This document shows positions 30,667 through 40,216 of a stretch of DNA of 64,000 nucleotides, piece by piece (positions within the stretch are counted from its first letter, which is position 1; each line of letters starts with the position of its first letter). The notes below the pieces were generated by a model. The model was given only the letters and a program-made list of their open reading frames with translations. It did not search any database and was not told where the DNA came from. This DNA comes from Budvicia diplopodorum (GTDB lineage Bacteria; Pseudomonadota; Gammaproteobacteria; Enterobacterales; Enterobacteriaceae): positions 1 to 64,000 of the forward strand of contig NZ_WOYF01000017.1 in NCBI RefSeq assembly GCF_009800925.1. Reading direction: 5' to 3'. A program made the position numbers and the translations under genes.

Positions 30667-31920
30667 ATGGATTACTTTAATTACAAAGACGGGCGGCTGT
30701 GGGCTGAAGACGTGGCCGTAGCTGACTTGGCGTCGCGTTTCGGTACGCCTCTTTATATCTATTCCCGCGCGACTATCGAACGACACTGGCACGCTTTTGA
30801 TAACGCTTTGTCTAACCACCCCCATTTGATTTGCTACGCCATTAAAGCGAATAGTAATTTAGCCTTTCTTAATCTGTTAGCCCGTTTGGGTTCTGGGTTT
30901 GATATTGTCTCTTTGGGTGAGTTGGAGAGGGTATTAGCCGCCGGTGGCGATCCAGCTAAGATTGTCTTTTCCGGCGTGGCTAAAACGGTCGCTGAAATGA
31001 AACGGGCTCTGGAAGTGGGTATCCGTTGTTTTAACGTTGAGTCACTGCCTGAATTGTATCGGCTGAATGAGGTTGCTGGCGAAATGGGTGTTAAAGCACC
31101 GATCTCGTTACGGGTTAATCCAGACGTTGATGCAAAAACGCACCCTTACATCTCGACCGGCCTGAAAGAGAATAAATTTGGTATCAGCTATCAGCTTGCC
31201 CGCGAGGCATACCGTATTGCTAATGAACTAGCCCATATCAACATTCGCGGAGTAGACTGCCATATCGGCTCTCAGCTGACAGAGTTATCGCCGTTCCTTG
31301 ATGCAACAGATCGTATGTTAGTGCTATTGGACCAACTGGCGGAAGACGGCATTACTATTCATCATCTGGATCTTGGTGGTGGATTAGGCGTACGCTATGA
31401 CGATGAAACTCCGCCAGAGCCGATGGAATATGCCGCCGCCCTTTTAGATAAGCTTAAAGGTCGCGAGCATTTAGAGCTTTGTTTTGAACCGGGCAGGGCA
31501 ATCGCCGCCAACGCCGGTATTATGGTGACTAAGGTCGAATATATTAAAGATCAGGATGACCACCATTTTGCTATTGTTGACGCGGGCATGAATGATTTAA
31601 TCAGGCCTGCTCTATATGAAGCATGGATGAAGATTATTCCCGTAGAACAAAACGCGTCCAACAAGGGCAACCAGATTTATGACGTTGTTGGGCCAGTGTG
31701 TGAAACCAGTGATTTCTTGGGCAAGCAGCGTGAGCTTAATATCAGCCAAGGTGACCTGCTGGCAGTACGTAGCGCAGGGGCATACGGTTTTAGCATGAGT
31801 TCAAACTATAATACCCGCTGCCGCCCTGCGGAAGTTATGGTTGATGGTGCCCAAGCCCATTTAGTTCGTGAGCGTGAACGTATTGAAGATTTATGGCGTG
31901 GTGAGCATTTGGTGAAGTAA
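30667..31920 (+). CDS. lysA: Diaminopimelate decarboxylase
   Basis: PLP-dependent last step of lysine synthesis (meso-DAP to lysine). 417 residues, fold III decarboxylase. The PLP lysine is K60 in ICYAIKANSN; HIGSQLTE, the phosphate-binding LDLGGGLGVRY, CFEPGRAIAANAG and the active-site Cys in VCETSDFLG are visible. In E. coli lysA lies elsewhere beside lysR; here it sits in the lptM-lysA-dapF arrangement common in other gammaproteobacteria, next to the enzyme supplying its substrate isomer. Confidence 0.97.
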   Translation: MDYFNYKDGRLWAEDVAVADLASRFGTPLYIYSRATIERHWHAFDNALSNHPHLICYAIKANSNLAFLNLLARLGSGFDIVSLGELERVLAAGGDPAKIVFSGVAKTVAEMKRALEVGIRCFNVESLPELYRLNEVAGEMGVKAPISLRVNPDVDAKTHPYISTGLKENKFGISYQLAREAYRIANELAHINIRGVDCHIGSQLTELSPFLDATDRMLVLLDQLAEDGITIHHLDLGGGLGVRYDDETPPEPMEYAAALLDKLKGREHLELCFEPGRAIAANAGIMVTKVEYIKDQDDHHFAIVDAGMNDLIRPALYEAWMKIIPVEQNASNKGNQIYDVVGPVCETSDFLGKQRELNISQGDLLAVRSAGAYGFSMSSNYNTRCRPAEVMVDGAQAHLVRERERIEDLWRGEHLVK

Positions 31921-32052
31921 TCTAAAGTCATCTGTTTTCTAGTTCTGCTCTGGGCTGCACCAATAACGATAAAGCGCAAAGCTGGCCTGGCAAGACGAGA
32001 ATTTAATTGGCGACTATCAGGGATGATTAGGCGCTATAAGTGGGGTAGTCAA

Positions 32053-32877
32053 ATGCAATTCTCTAAAATGCATGGTTTAGGCAATGACTTTATGGTTGTC
32101 GACGCGGTGACACAGAACGTTTATTTTTCTCCGGAACTGATTCGCCGCCTGGCGGATCGTCATTATGGCGTCGGGTTCGATCAACTGTTAGTGGTTGAGG
32201 CGCCTTACGATCCGGATCTGGATTTTCATTATCGCATTTTCAACGCTGACGGTAGCGAAGTTGCCCAATGTGGTAACGGTGCCCGCTGTTTTGCCCGTTT
32301 TGTCCGGTTAAAAGGTTTAACCAACAAACAGGAAATTAAAGTCAGTACCCAGAATGGCCGCATGACGCTGTCCGTCAGTGAAGATGAGCTGGTTACCGTT
32401 AATATGGGCGAGCCCGATTTTGAACCCGCCAATGTGCCGTTCAGAGCGCCAAGAATAGAAAAGACCTACATTTTTCGGGCATTGGAACATACTGTTTTCG
32501 GTGGCGTGGTCTCAATGGGTAACCCACACTGTGTATTACAGGTTGAAGACGTACAAACTGCCAGCGTTGGGGTTTTAGGCCCGCTATTGGAAAGCCATGA
32601 GCGGTTCCCTGAACGTGCTAATATCGGTTTTATGCAGGTTGTCAGCCGCAGTCAGATCCGTTTGAGAGTTTATGAACGCGGTGCCGGAGAAACTCAGGCC
32701 TGCGGCAGCGGTGCTTGCGCAGCGGTTGCTATTGGTATCAGTCAGGGCGTTCTAGATGAACAGGTTCACGTTGACCTGCCGGGGGGAAGCCTGACTATCA
32801 GTTGGAAAGGGCCGGGCAATCCGCTATACATGGTTGGGCCTGCTACACACGTTTATGATGGATTTATTCACCTATGA
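32053..32877 (+). CDS. dapF: Diaminopimelate epimerase
   Basis: Interconverts LL- and meso-DAP for peptidoglycan and lysine. 274 residues, exactly the E. coli length. Catalytic Cys 73 is in [13 protein letters not shown] and Cys 217 in [15 protein letters not shown] 32053 with TGGGGTAG upstream is chosen; a 10-residue upstream extension is not conserved. The stop overlaps the yigA start (ATGA). Confidence 0.98.
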   Translation: MQFSKMHGLGNDFMVVDAVTQNVYFSPELIRRLADRHYGVGFDQLLVVEAPYDPDLDFHYRIFNADGSEVAQCGNGARCFARFVRLKGLTNKQEIKVSTQNGRMTLSVSEDELVTVNMGEPDFEPANVPFRAPRIEKTYIFRALEHTVFGGVVSMGNPHCVLQVEDVQTASVGVLGPLLESHERFPERANIGFMQVVSRSQIRLRVYERGAGETQACGSGACAAVAIGISQGVLDEQVHVDLPGGSLTISWKGPGNPLYMVGPATHVYDGFIHL

Positions 32878-33593
32878 GTAATCATACAAAAGATGGCGGA
32901 GACGTGCCGGAGCTAGAACGGGTAAAGCTTAGTGATGATGCTGTCAGTCAATATTTGTTGAATAATCCGGATTTCTTTATACGTAATTCTCGCCAGATTG
33001 AACAAATGCGCGTTCCTCATCCAGTCAGAGACAGCGTCTCGCTGGTGGAATGGCAAATGAGCCGGCAGCGCAATCATATCCAGCAGTTGGAAGAAGAAAT
33101 TACGCTGCTTATGGAGCAGGCTACGGCCAATGAAATCCTGTTTGGCCGCCTGATTAATCTGCAAAATGAGTTAGTTCAGGCCGACAGTCTGCAAGACTTT
33201 TTAGCGCGGTTACAAAACTGGGCCCGCTCTCTGGGGCTGGCCGGTGCCGTTGTTCGCCTGTTCAGTGAAAAATGGCGTTTAAATGCCCCCTCTGGTTTTA
33301 CCCATCTGTCTTTATCTCGGCAGGCTTTTGAACCGATGAGGATCCAGCGCCTAGGCGATCGTAATCAGTATTTAGGCCAACTGAATGGCCCTGAAATTTT
33401 ATTGCTGATGCCGGAAGCCAAAATGGTCGGTTCGGTAGCGCTTTCGCTGTTAGGAAAAATGGGCGATTTAGGCTTGGTAGTGTTTATCAGCCGCGATACG
33501 CATCATTATCATGCGGAAATGGGAACGCTGTTGCTCAATCAATTGAGCATCTTGCTACCCGGCCTGCTGGCCCGTTGGATTGAACCGGTATGA
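32874..33593 (+). CDS. yigA: DUF484 family protein YigA
   Basis: 239 residues. N-terminal [12 protein letters not shown] motif, a coiled-coil helix (about 58-85) and a GAF-like C-terminal domain. The function is unknown, but the gene is regularly placed upstream of xerC. It overlaps dapF and xerC by 4 bp each, so it is translated as part of the dapF-yigA-xerC-yigB unit. Confidence 0.92.
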   Translation: MSNHTKDGGDVPELERVKLSDDAVSQYLLNNPDFFIRNSRQIEQMRVPHPVRDSVSLVEWQMSRQRNHIQQLEEEITLLMEQATANEILFGRLINLQNELVQADSLQDFLARLQNWARSLGLAGAVVRLFSEKWRLNAPSGFTHLSLSRQAFEPMRIQRLGDRNQYLGQLNGPEILLLMPEAKMVGSVALSLLGKMGDLGLVVFISRDTHHYHAEMGTLLLNQLSILLPGLLARWIEPV

Positions 33594-34516
33594 CCGATCG
33601 TCCGGCTGAATTATCCTGCCCGTCATTGCAAAACCCGGTTAATGATTTTCTTCGTTATCTTCGGGTTGAGCGCCAGTTGAGCCCTTATACGTTAAAAAGC
33701 TATCAACGCCAGCTTGCGGTTCTTATCGAACTGGCGGTCGAGATTCATATTATTGAGTGGCCGAAGCTCGACGCCGCTGGCGTAAGAACGCTAGCCGCCC
33801 GTAGTAAGCGCTCTGGGTTACAGTCCGCCAGCTTAGCCCTTCGGCTTTCGGCCCTGCGTAGCTTCCTTGACTGGCTGGTGGGGCAGGGGAAAATCAGCGC
33901 CAATCCGGCAAAAGGCATTTCTACTCCTCGCAAAGGCCGCCATCTGCCTAAAAATATGGACGTCGATGAAGTCAGCCACTTGCTGGATATCGATATGAAC
34001 GACCCGTTGGCGATTCGCGATCGGGCGATGCTTGAGCTGATGTACGGCGCAGGCTTGCGTTTATCGGAGTTAGTCGGATTAGACTGCCGGCAGGTTAATC
34101 TCGACGCCGGTGAAATCAGAGTGATTGGTAAAGGTAGTAAAGAGCGAAAGCTGCCCATCGGTAAAATGGCGATTGAATGGATCAATCACTGGTTATCCGT
34201 TCGTGATTTTTATGCGCCGGACGACGACGCGATGTTTATTTCTAAGCATGGAAACCGTATTTCAGCCCGAAACGTAGAAAAACGGTTTGCCCAATGGGGC
34301 GTTAAGCAGGGGATTAGTAGCCATGTGCACCCACACAAGCTCAGGCACTCTTTTGCCACTCATATGCTGGAATCCAGCGGAGATCTCAGAGCGGTACAGG
34401 AATTGCTCGGCCATGCTAACCTCTCTACGACTCAAATTTATACCCATTTGGATTTCCAGCATCTGACCACGGTTTACGACGCTGCTCATCCACGGGCCAA
34501 AAGAGGGAAAGCCTGA
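33590..34516 (+). CDS. xerC: Site-specific tyrosine recombinase XerC
   Basis: Acts with XerD at dif to resolve chromosome dimers. 308 residues. N-terminal SAM-like DNA-binding domain ([26 protein letters not shown]). The catalytic domain contains Arg in [12 protein letters not shown], Lys in [13 protein letters not shown]-x-x-R in [12 protein letters not shown], His in [11 protein letters not shown] and the nucleophile Tyr in IYTHLD. Fully intact. Confidence 0.97.
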   Translation: MTDRPAELSCPSLQNPVNDFLRYLRVERQLSPYTLKSYQRQLAVLIELAVEIHIIEWPKLDAAGVRTLAARSKRSGLQSASLALRLSALRSFLDWLVGQGKISANPAKGISTPRKGRHLPKNMDVDEVSHLLDIDMNDPLAIRDRAMLELMYGAGLRLSELVGLDCRQVNLDAGEIRVIGKGSKERKLPIGKMAIEWINHWLSVRDFYAPDDDAMFISKHGNRISARNVEKRFAQWGVKQGISSHVHPHKLRHSFATHMLESSGDLRAVQELLGHANLSTTQIYTHLDFQHLTTVYDAAHPRAKRGKA

Positions 34517-35232
34517 TGCATTTTTATCGCCCGTTAGGGCCGGTTAAAGCGTTAACCTTCGATCTCGATGACACGCTCTATGATAACCGCCCGGTGATTG
34601 AGCGTACCGAGCTGGAAGTGGTGAGTTTTATGCAACAGCAGTTCCCGCAGCTAGCCGCTTTAGATCGCAAAGGATTTAACCAAATCCGTATGGATTTGCT
34701 TGAACAGCATCCGGATATTTATCACGACGTGAGCGAATGGCGACGCCGGGCGTTTGAAGTCACGCTGACGAAATACGGTTATAGCGATAGCGCCGCAGCC
34801 GAAGGCGCCGCGCTGACAATGGAAAACTTCCGCTACTGGCGCAGCCGTATTGACGTTCCTCAGTCAACCCACGTAACGCTGAGCCTGCTGGCGACGCGCT
34901 ACCCGCTCGTTGCTATTACCAACGGAAATGCTGACCCTGAACTGTTTGGCCTGAGTGACTATTTTAAAATGGTGCTGCGAGCCGGTCCCGCAGGGCGGGC
35001 AAAGCCCTTCGGCGATATGTATCTGAGTGCCGCACAGCAATTAAATTTATCGCCTGAATCGCTGCTCCACGTTGGCGATGATTTAGTCACTGACGTTGCC
35101 GGAGCGCTACGTCATGGGCTGCAGGCGTGCTGGATTAACGATCGAAATAAAAGTTTATTTGATGAACCAACCGGGTGCTTATTACCGCATATTGAAATTT
35201 CCCGGTTGGATTCGCTGTGCCTGTTGATATAA
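34516..35232 (+). CDS. yigB: HAD phosphatase YigB (FMN phosphatase type)
   Basis: 238 residues, HAD superfamily. Motif I FDLDDTLYDN near 17-26, motif II VAITNGNAD, motif III Lys in GRAKPFGDMY, motif IV HVGDDLVTDVAGA. E. coli YigB hydrolyses FMN and other phosphates. It overlaps the xerC stop (TGATG), so it is coupled to the upstream operon. Confidence 0.94.
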   Translation: MHFYRPLGPVKALTFDLDDTLYDNRPVIERTELEVVSFMQQQFPQLAALDRKGFNQIRMDLLEQHPDIYHDVSEWRRRAFEVTLTKYGYSDSAAAEGAALTMENFRYWRSRIDVPQSTHVTLSLLATRYPLVAITNGNADPELFGLSDYFKMVLRAGPAGRAKPFGDMYLSAAQQLNLSPESLLHVGDDLVTDVAGALRHGLQACWINDRNKSLFDEPTGCLLPHIEISRLDSLCLLI

Positions 35233-35245
35233 ACTCTCTAATCAT

Positions 35246-35261
35246 CTGTATAAATTACCAG
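35246..35261 (+). promoter_or_regulatory. LexA (SOS) box of uvrD
   Basis: CTG-N10-CAG (CTGTATAAATTACCAG), 15 bp before the uvrD start. E. coli uvrD is SOS-induced through an equivalent box. Confidence 0.85.
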
Positions 35262-35275
35262 TATATGGCGCAATA

Positions 35276-37438
35276 ATGGACGTTTCCTACCTGATCGAAA
35301 GCCTTAACGATAAGCAACGCGAAGCCGTTGCGGCCCCTCGTACCAACATGTTGGTGCTTGCCGGAGCCGGTAGTGGAAAAACGCGGGTGCTGGTTCACCG
35401 CATTGCGTGGCTAATGTCCGTAGAGCATTGCTCCCCCTATTCCATTATGGCGGTCACCTTTACCAATAAAGCCGCCGCAGAAATGCGCCATCGTATTGAA
35501 CAGCTAATTGGTACCAGCCAGGGTGGCATGTGGATTGGTACTTTCCACGGTTTGGCCCATCGCTTATTACGCGCCCATCATCTTGATGCCAACCTGCCGC
35601 AGGACTTTCAGATACTCGACAGTGAAGATCAGCTTCGCCTGCTCAAGCGTTTGATTAAGGCGCTTAATCTGGATGAGAAACAGTGGGCTCCGCGTCAGGC
35701 TATGTGGTACATCAACAACAAAAAAGATGATGGTTTACGCCCTCAGCACATCGATACCTACGGTAATCCGACCGAAAGCACATGGTTACGCATTTATCAG
35801 GCCTATCAGGAAGCCTGTGACCGCGCCGGTCTGGTGGACTTTGCTGAGCTGTTGCTGCGGGCCCATGAGCTTTGGCTGCATAAGCCGCAAATTTTGAATC
35901 ATTATCGTGAACGCTTTAGCAATATTCTGGTGGATGAATTCCAAGATACCAACCGTATTCAATACGCTTGGATCCGCATGCTGGCCGGTAACTCTTCAAA
36001 GGTTATTATTGTTGGCGATGACGATCAGTCTATTTACGGCTGGCGCGGCGCACAGGTTGAGAATATTCAACGTTTCCTTGATGACTTCCCGGGTGCAGAG
36101 ACCGTGCGTCTGGAGCAAAACTACCGTTCAACCAGCAATATTTTAAAAGCGGCAAATACCTTAATCGCGAATAACGACGGCCGTCTGGGCAAAGAGCTCT
36201 GGACCGACGGCGAGCAGGGCGAGCCTATTTCCCTGTATTGTGCCTTTAATGAATTGGACGAATCACGTTTTGTTGTCAGCCGGATTAAAGCCTTTCAGGA
36301 TAGCGGCGGAGCCCTTAACGACTGCGCTATTCTTTATCGCAGCAACGCTCAGTCGCGGGTACTCGAAGAGGCGTTATTACAGTCCGGTACGGCGTACCGA
36401 ATTTACGGCGGTATGCGTTTCTTCGAGCGGCAAGAAGTTAAAGACTCTCTGGCCTATCTGCGTTTAATTGCCAATCCTGATAATGATGCGGCTTTTGAAC
36501 GGGTAGTTAATACTCCAACCCGCGGCATTGGCGATCGCTCTCTAGACGTTATCCGCCATGCAGCCCGTGACCGCCAAATTACTCTGTGGGAGGCTTCTGT
36601 TGCTCTTTTACAGGAAAAAGCGCTGGCCGGGCGTGCCGCAGGGGCCATACAGCGCTTTATTGAGCTGATTGAAGCCTTAACGCGAGAAACCTGTGACTTG
36701 CCCTTACACGTTCAGACAGATCGCGTAATACGCGATTCAGGGCTGCGTATGATGTACGAGCAGGAGAAGGGCGAGAAAGGGCAGGCTAGAGTAGAAAACT
36801 TAGAGGAGCTGGTAACCGCAACTCGCCAGTTCAGTTTTTCAGATGAAGATATGGATCTGACGCCGCTACAGGCGTTTTTATCCCATGCTGCGCTGGAAGC
36901 CGGCGAGGGGCAGGCCGATGCTTATCAAGACGCGGTACAGCTAATGACGCTTCACTCAGCCAAAGGTCTGGAATTTCAGCAGGTGTTTATTGTTGGTATG
37001 GAAGAGGGAATGTTTCCTAGCCAGATGTCGCTCGATGAAGGCGGCCGTCTGGAAGAAGAGCGTCGCCTTGCCTACGTTGGCGTTACCCGCGCCATGCAAA
37101 AGCTAACGCTAACCTATGCGGAAACCCGTCGTTTATACGGCAAAGAGGTTTATCATCGCCCATCTCGCTTTATTGGTGAATTGCCGGAAGAGTGCATTGA
37201 AGAGGTGCGTTTACGGGCCAGCGTGAGTCGTCCGGTTAGCCATAGCCGTATGGGCGCGCCAATTAGCCACAATGACAGCGGCTATAAGCTAGGCCAGCGG
37301 GTAAACCATCCTAAATTTGGTGAAGGTACCGTGATTAATCTTGAAGGCAGCGGCGAGCACGCCCGTTTGCAGATCGCTTTTCAAGGTGAAGGTATTAAGT
37401 GGCTGGTCGCCTCGTATGCCAGACTCGAAGTGTTATAA
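35276..37438 (+). CDS. uvrD: DNA helicase II UvrD
   Basis: 3'-5' SF1A helicase in nucleotide excision and mismatch repair. 720 residues, E. coli length. Walker A LAGAGSGKTRVLV at about 28-40, motif Ia TFTNKAA, Walker B ILVDEFQDTN, motif III DDDQSIYGWRGA, motif IV LEQNYRST, motif V LMTLHSAKGLEF and motif VI VGVTRAM; C-terminal Tudor-like RVNHPKFGEGTVINLEG. Preceded by a LexA box; Shine-Dalgarno weak. Confidence 0.98.
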   Translation: MDVSYLIESLNDKQREAVAAPRTNMLVLAGAGSGKTRVLVHRIAWLMSVEHCSPYSIMAVTFTNKAAAEMRHRIEQLIGTSQGGMWIGTFHGLAHRLLRAHHLDANLPQDFQILDSEDQLRLLKRLIKALNLDEKQWAPRQAMWYINNKKDDGLRPQHIDTYGNPTESTWLRIYQAYQEACDRAGLVDFAELLLRAHELWLHKPQILNHYRERFSNILVDEFQDTNRIQYAWIRMLAGNSSKVIIVGDDDQSIYGWRGAQVENIQRFLDDFPGAETVRLEQNYRSTSNILKAANTLIANNDGRLGKELWTDGEQGEPISLYCAFNELDESRFVVSRIKAFQDSGGALNDCAILYRSNAQSRVLEEALLQSGTAYRIYGGMRFFERQEVKDSLAYLRLIANPDNDAAFERVVNTPTRGIGDRSLDVIRHAARDRQITLWEASVALLQEKALAGRAAGAIQRFIELIEALTRETCDLPLHVQTDRVIRDSGLRMMYEQEKGEKGQARVENLEELVTATRQFSFSDEDMDLTPLQAFLSHAALEAGEGQADAYQDAVQLMTLHSAKGLEFQQVFIVGMEEGMFPSQMSLDEGGRLEEERRLAYVGVTRAMQKLTLTYAETRRLYGKEVYHRPSRFIGELPEECIEEVRLRASVSRPVSHSRMGAPISHNDSGYKLGQRVNHPKFGEGTVINLEGSGEHARLQIAFQGEGIKWLVASYARLEVL

Positions 37439-37965
37439 GACGCGCGACAAATTGGCCGGTACTTCAAGGGGAACCTCAAGGGGAAATGCAGTGAATCCTC
37501 GACGGTTTCTCATATTGGCGTGAATGATTATTTGTTGCTGATACTGTTTTTATCCTTAATCCATCTTTTAAATCATAAATTTGATATATATTAATCAGTT
37601 GATAGATATATATTCTTGCCGGGCTATGATGCGCGCTGAATCCGGTGCTGAAATAGCCAAGAAATGTTGTTCAATAGTTGACAGACTTTTTCCTGTAGGC
37701 GTAACATGCGCCCACTATTTTCCCATGAGGGCAACGGCCTTGGACATACCCAGTCGATACTGGCTCAACGATCTTTTTATAAAGTTCAACTTCTAAGGCT
37801 ATCCCTTTTTGCTGATATCCTTAGTGGTTGTCAGCGACTTCTTAATATCATCCCGTCGCTAGTGAGCTAGATGTAGTCTAGGTCTGAGATTTTGGCTATT
37901 GCCAGAATACAGATGGTTCAATCTGTTGTTCAAATTGCCACAGCAAAAGAAAGAGGGATGACGCT
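37439..37965 (+). promoter_or_regulatory. corA upstream/leader region
   Basis: 527 bp between uvrD and corA with no full gene. It is AT-rich around 37550-37620. A GGCGTAACATGCGCCC element at 37698-37713 can form a short hairpin just before a 23-codon ORF (37725-37796). In Salmonella the corA leader carries a short ORF, corL, whose translation controls Rho-dependent termination; a similar design is plausible here. The corA SD (AAAGAGGG) lies just before its ATG. Confidence 0.45.
37725..37796 (+). CDS. Possible leader peptide upstream of corA (corL-like)
   Basis: ATG-initiated 23-residue ORF (begins MRATALDIPS, ends FIKFNF, TAA) in the long corA leader. No good Shine-Dalgarno is visible. Only position and precedent (corL of Salmonella) suggest it is translated. 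It is uncertain. Confidence 0.3.
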   Translation: MRATALDIPSRYWLNDLFIKFNF

Positions 37966-38916
37966 ATGCTAAGCGCATTTCAACTAAATAATTGCCGCTT
38001 ATTCCGTTTAGAACTGGATGAGGGCGATCTGCTAACCTCTTCCGTATGGGTCGATCTGGTTGAACCCGAAGACGAAGAACGTGAAATAGTTCAGAAAGAG
38101 CTCGGCCAGTCTTTGGCCACCAGACCTGAGCTGGATGATATCGAAGCATCGGCGCGTTTTTTTGAAGATGAAGATGGTTTGCATATTCACTCATTTTTCT
38201 ATTACGAAGATGCTGAAGACCGGGGTGGTAACGCCACCGTCGCATTTACCATTCGCGACGGGCGTTTATTTACTCTGCGTGAGCGCGATCTGCCGGCGTT
38301 CCGTTTATATCGTATGCGGGCCCGTAACAGAGAGATGGTTGACGGTAATGCTTACGAGCTATTGCTGGATCTGTTTGAAACAAAAATCGAACAGCTGGCC
38401 GATGAAATAGAGAATATCTATAGCGACCTTGAATCTCTTAGCCGTATTATCATGGAAGGCCACCCGGGTGAAGGGTATGACGAAGCGCTTTCTACGCTGG
38501 CGGAGCTGGAAGATACCGGCTGGAAAGTTCGGCTGTGTTTGATGGATAGCCAACGGGCGTTGAACTTCTTAGTTCGTAAAGCACGCCTGCCGGGCAATCA
38601 GTTAGATCAGGCGCGAGAAGTATTACGCGATATCGAATCCCTGCTGCCGCATAATGAATCCCTGTTCCAGAAAGTGAACTTCCTGATGCAGGCGGCAATG
38701 GGCTTTATCAATATTGAGCAAAGCCGGATCATCAAGATCTTCTCCGTTGTATCGGTAGTCTTTCTGCCGCCAACGCTGGTGGCTTCAAGCTACGGTATGA
38801 ACTTTAAGTTTATGCCAGAGCTGGACTGGTCATTTGGCTACCCGGCAGCGATTGGCATTATGATCGCTGCGGGACTGGCACCTTATCTTTATTTTAAAAG
38901 CCAGAAATGGCTTTAA
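37966..38916 (+). CDS. corA: Magnesium/cobalt/nickel transporter CorA
   Basis: Homopentameric Mg2+ channel of the inner membrane. 316 residues, E. coli length. A large cytoplasmic alpha/beta funnel, then two C-terminal membrane helices joined by the signature [11 protein letters not shown] near 277-287. The tail FKSQKWL is cytoplasmic. AAAGAGGG upstream is a good ribosome binding site. Confidence 0.98.
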   Translation: MLSAFQLNNCRLFRLELDEGDLLTSSVWVDLVEPEDEEREIVQKELGQSLATRPELDDIEASARFFEDEDGLHIHSFFYYEDAEDRGGNATVAFTIRDGRLFTLRERDLPAFRLYRMRARNREMVDGNAYELLLDLFETKIEQLADEIENIYSDLESLSRIIMEGHPGEGYDEALSTLAELEDTGWKVRLCLMDSQRALNFLVRKARLPGNQLDQAREVLRDIESLLPHNESLFQKVNFLMQAAMGFINIEQSRIIKIFSVVSVVFLPPTLVASSYGMNFKFMPELDWSFGYPAAIGIMIAAGLAPYLYFKSQKWL

Positions 38917-38935
38917 TACCCTGATTTAATCAAAG

Positions 38936-39010
38936 AATTACCGCTGGATTGATATAAAGTAGAACGTACGTCTTTACTTGATACCGATCGGCGGTAATTT
39001 TATTTTATAT
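38936..39010 (+). terminator. Possible corA terminator
   Basis: AATTACCGC (38936-38944) pairs perfectly with 38991-38999 around a 46-nt arm that itself contains an AAGTA/TACTT mini-stem. It is followed by TTTTATTTTATAT. The long loop makes it less certain than a compact terminator. Confidence 0.5.
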
Positions 39011-39105
39011 CCGTCATACTTCAAGTTGCAGGTATGTGAGCTGCGTTAAGCACATCGGGATTTTCACGCTTGCTGTCGTCCTGTGACTCGAACTATGTTG
39101 AGTAT
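39007..39105. repeat. Palindromic intergenic repeat, shortened copy
   Basis: 99-bp element with about 25-bp imperfect terminal inverted repeats (ATATCCGTCATACTTCAAG at the left, mirrored at 39081-39105). Related to the 124-bp copy at 46455-46578 but lacking the central part. The motif TCATACTTCAAG-TGCAG is familiar from Yersinia/Serratia intergenic repeats. It lies directly upstream of the AbrB-family gene. Confidence 0.75.
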
Positions 39106-39148
39106 AGCTGCTCCGCTGTCTCTGTTCGTTACGTTAGGATATTCCGTC

Positions 39149-40216
39149 GTGGCAAAACGTTTACCTGCCTTTCAGTGGGTTACACTTCTGACCTGTTCAC
39201 TGGTTTTGTCGCTGGTGATGTTGCATTTCCACTTTCCGGCCGCGTTATTGCTTGGCCCGATGGTTATTGGCGTTGTAATGAGCCTTTCTGGCGCAACGAT
39301 TCGTATTAATAATCGTTTTTTCATCGCTTCTCAGGCCATTATTGGCTGCATGATTGCGCAAAATCTCTCATCTTCTATTCTGGTTTCGCTGGCGGCTAAC
39401 TGGCCAATCGTTCTGTTTGTGCTTTGCTCCACGCTATTGGCGAGCGGTTTGTCCGGCTGGTTGCTGGTCCGGTTTAGCGATTTACCGGGTTCAACCGGCG
39501 CATGGGGTTCATCGCCGGGCGGCGCTGCGGCGATGGTTGCTATGTCTGAAGAGTTCGGCGCCGACGTGCGTTTAGTCGCCTTTATGCAATATTTACGGGT
39601 GCTGTTTGTCGCGGGTTCTGCTGCACTGATCGTTCGGCTAGCCTTGGGGAGCGAAGCTCAAGAGATTGTACAGGAATTGGCCTGGTTCCCGCCATTAGAC
39701 TGGAACTTTGCCGCTACTATTACACTGGCAGTGATTGCCGGCTGGCTAGGTCGACGTTTGCGAATTCCATCGGGTACGATGCTGCTACCGATGTTAGTGG
39801 GTGCCGTTTTACACGCCGGGGATGTGTTTGTTATACAGCTTCCTGAGTGGCTGCTAGCCATGGCATACGCTTTCATTGGCTGGAGCGTCGGGCTTCGTTT
39901 TAACCGTTTGGTCTTCATGCTGGCGCTGAAAACCTTACCGCAAATCGTGATTTCTATTTTGTCATTAATGTCACTCTGCGCACTGATGGCATTACTGTTA
40001 ACCAAGATACTGGGGATGGATTTCCTGACGGCCTATCTGGCAACCAGCCCCGGCGGGCTGGATACGGTTGCAATCATTGCCGCGGGCAGCGGCGTTGATA
40101 TGTCATTTGTGATGGCGATGCAGACATTGCGCTTGTTCAGTATTTTAATAACCGGCCCGGCGATGGCACGGTTTATATCGCGCCGGGCACCGAGAAAACC
40201 AAAGCATTCAGCGTAA
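39149..40216 (+). CDS. abrB: AbrB-family membrane protein
   Basis: Inner-membrane protein of PF05145 type, close to E. coli AbrB (YbgN). 355 residues, about ten hydrophobic helices. Two internally similar halves each carry a TGAWGSSPGGAAAMV / TSPGGLDTVAIIAAGS motif. Substrate unknown; E. coli AbrB was described as affecting aidB expression, but the fold looks like a transporter. GTG 39149 with AGGA 9 nt upstream is chosen. The longer frame from 39083 runs into the palindromic repeat and is rejected. The 3' end overlaps convergent rarD by 9 bp. Confidence 0.85.
   Translation: MAKRLPAFQWVTLLTCSLVLSLVMLHFHFPAALLLGPMVIGVVMSLSGATIRINNRFFIASQAIIGCMIAQNLSSSILVSLAANWPIVLFVLCSTLLASGLSGWLLVRFSDLPGSTGAWGSSPGGAAAMVAMSEEFGADVRLVAFMQYLRVLFVAGSAALIVRLALGSEAQEIVQELAWFPPLDWNFAATITLAVIAGWLGRRLRIPSGTMLLPMLVGAVLHAGDVFVIQLPEWLLAMAYAFIGWSVGLRFNRLVFMLALKTLPQIVISILSLMSLCALMALLLTKILGMDFLTAYLATSPGGLDTVAIIAAGSGVDMSFVMAMQTLRLFSILITGPAMARFISRRAPRKPKHSA

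Noticed and set aside
33745..34185. 146-codon minus-strand ORF inside xerC
   Set aside because: It lies antisense to the catalytic domain of an intact xerC and has no supporting signals.
39083..39148. N-terminal extension of the AbrB-family protein
   Set aside because: The extension runs into the palindromic intergenic repeat; the GTG at 39149 has AGGA at proper spacing and fits the family length.
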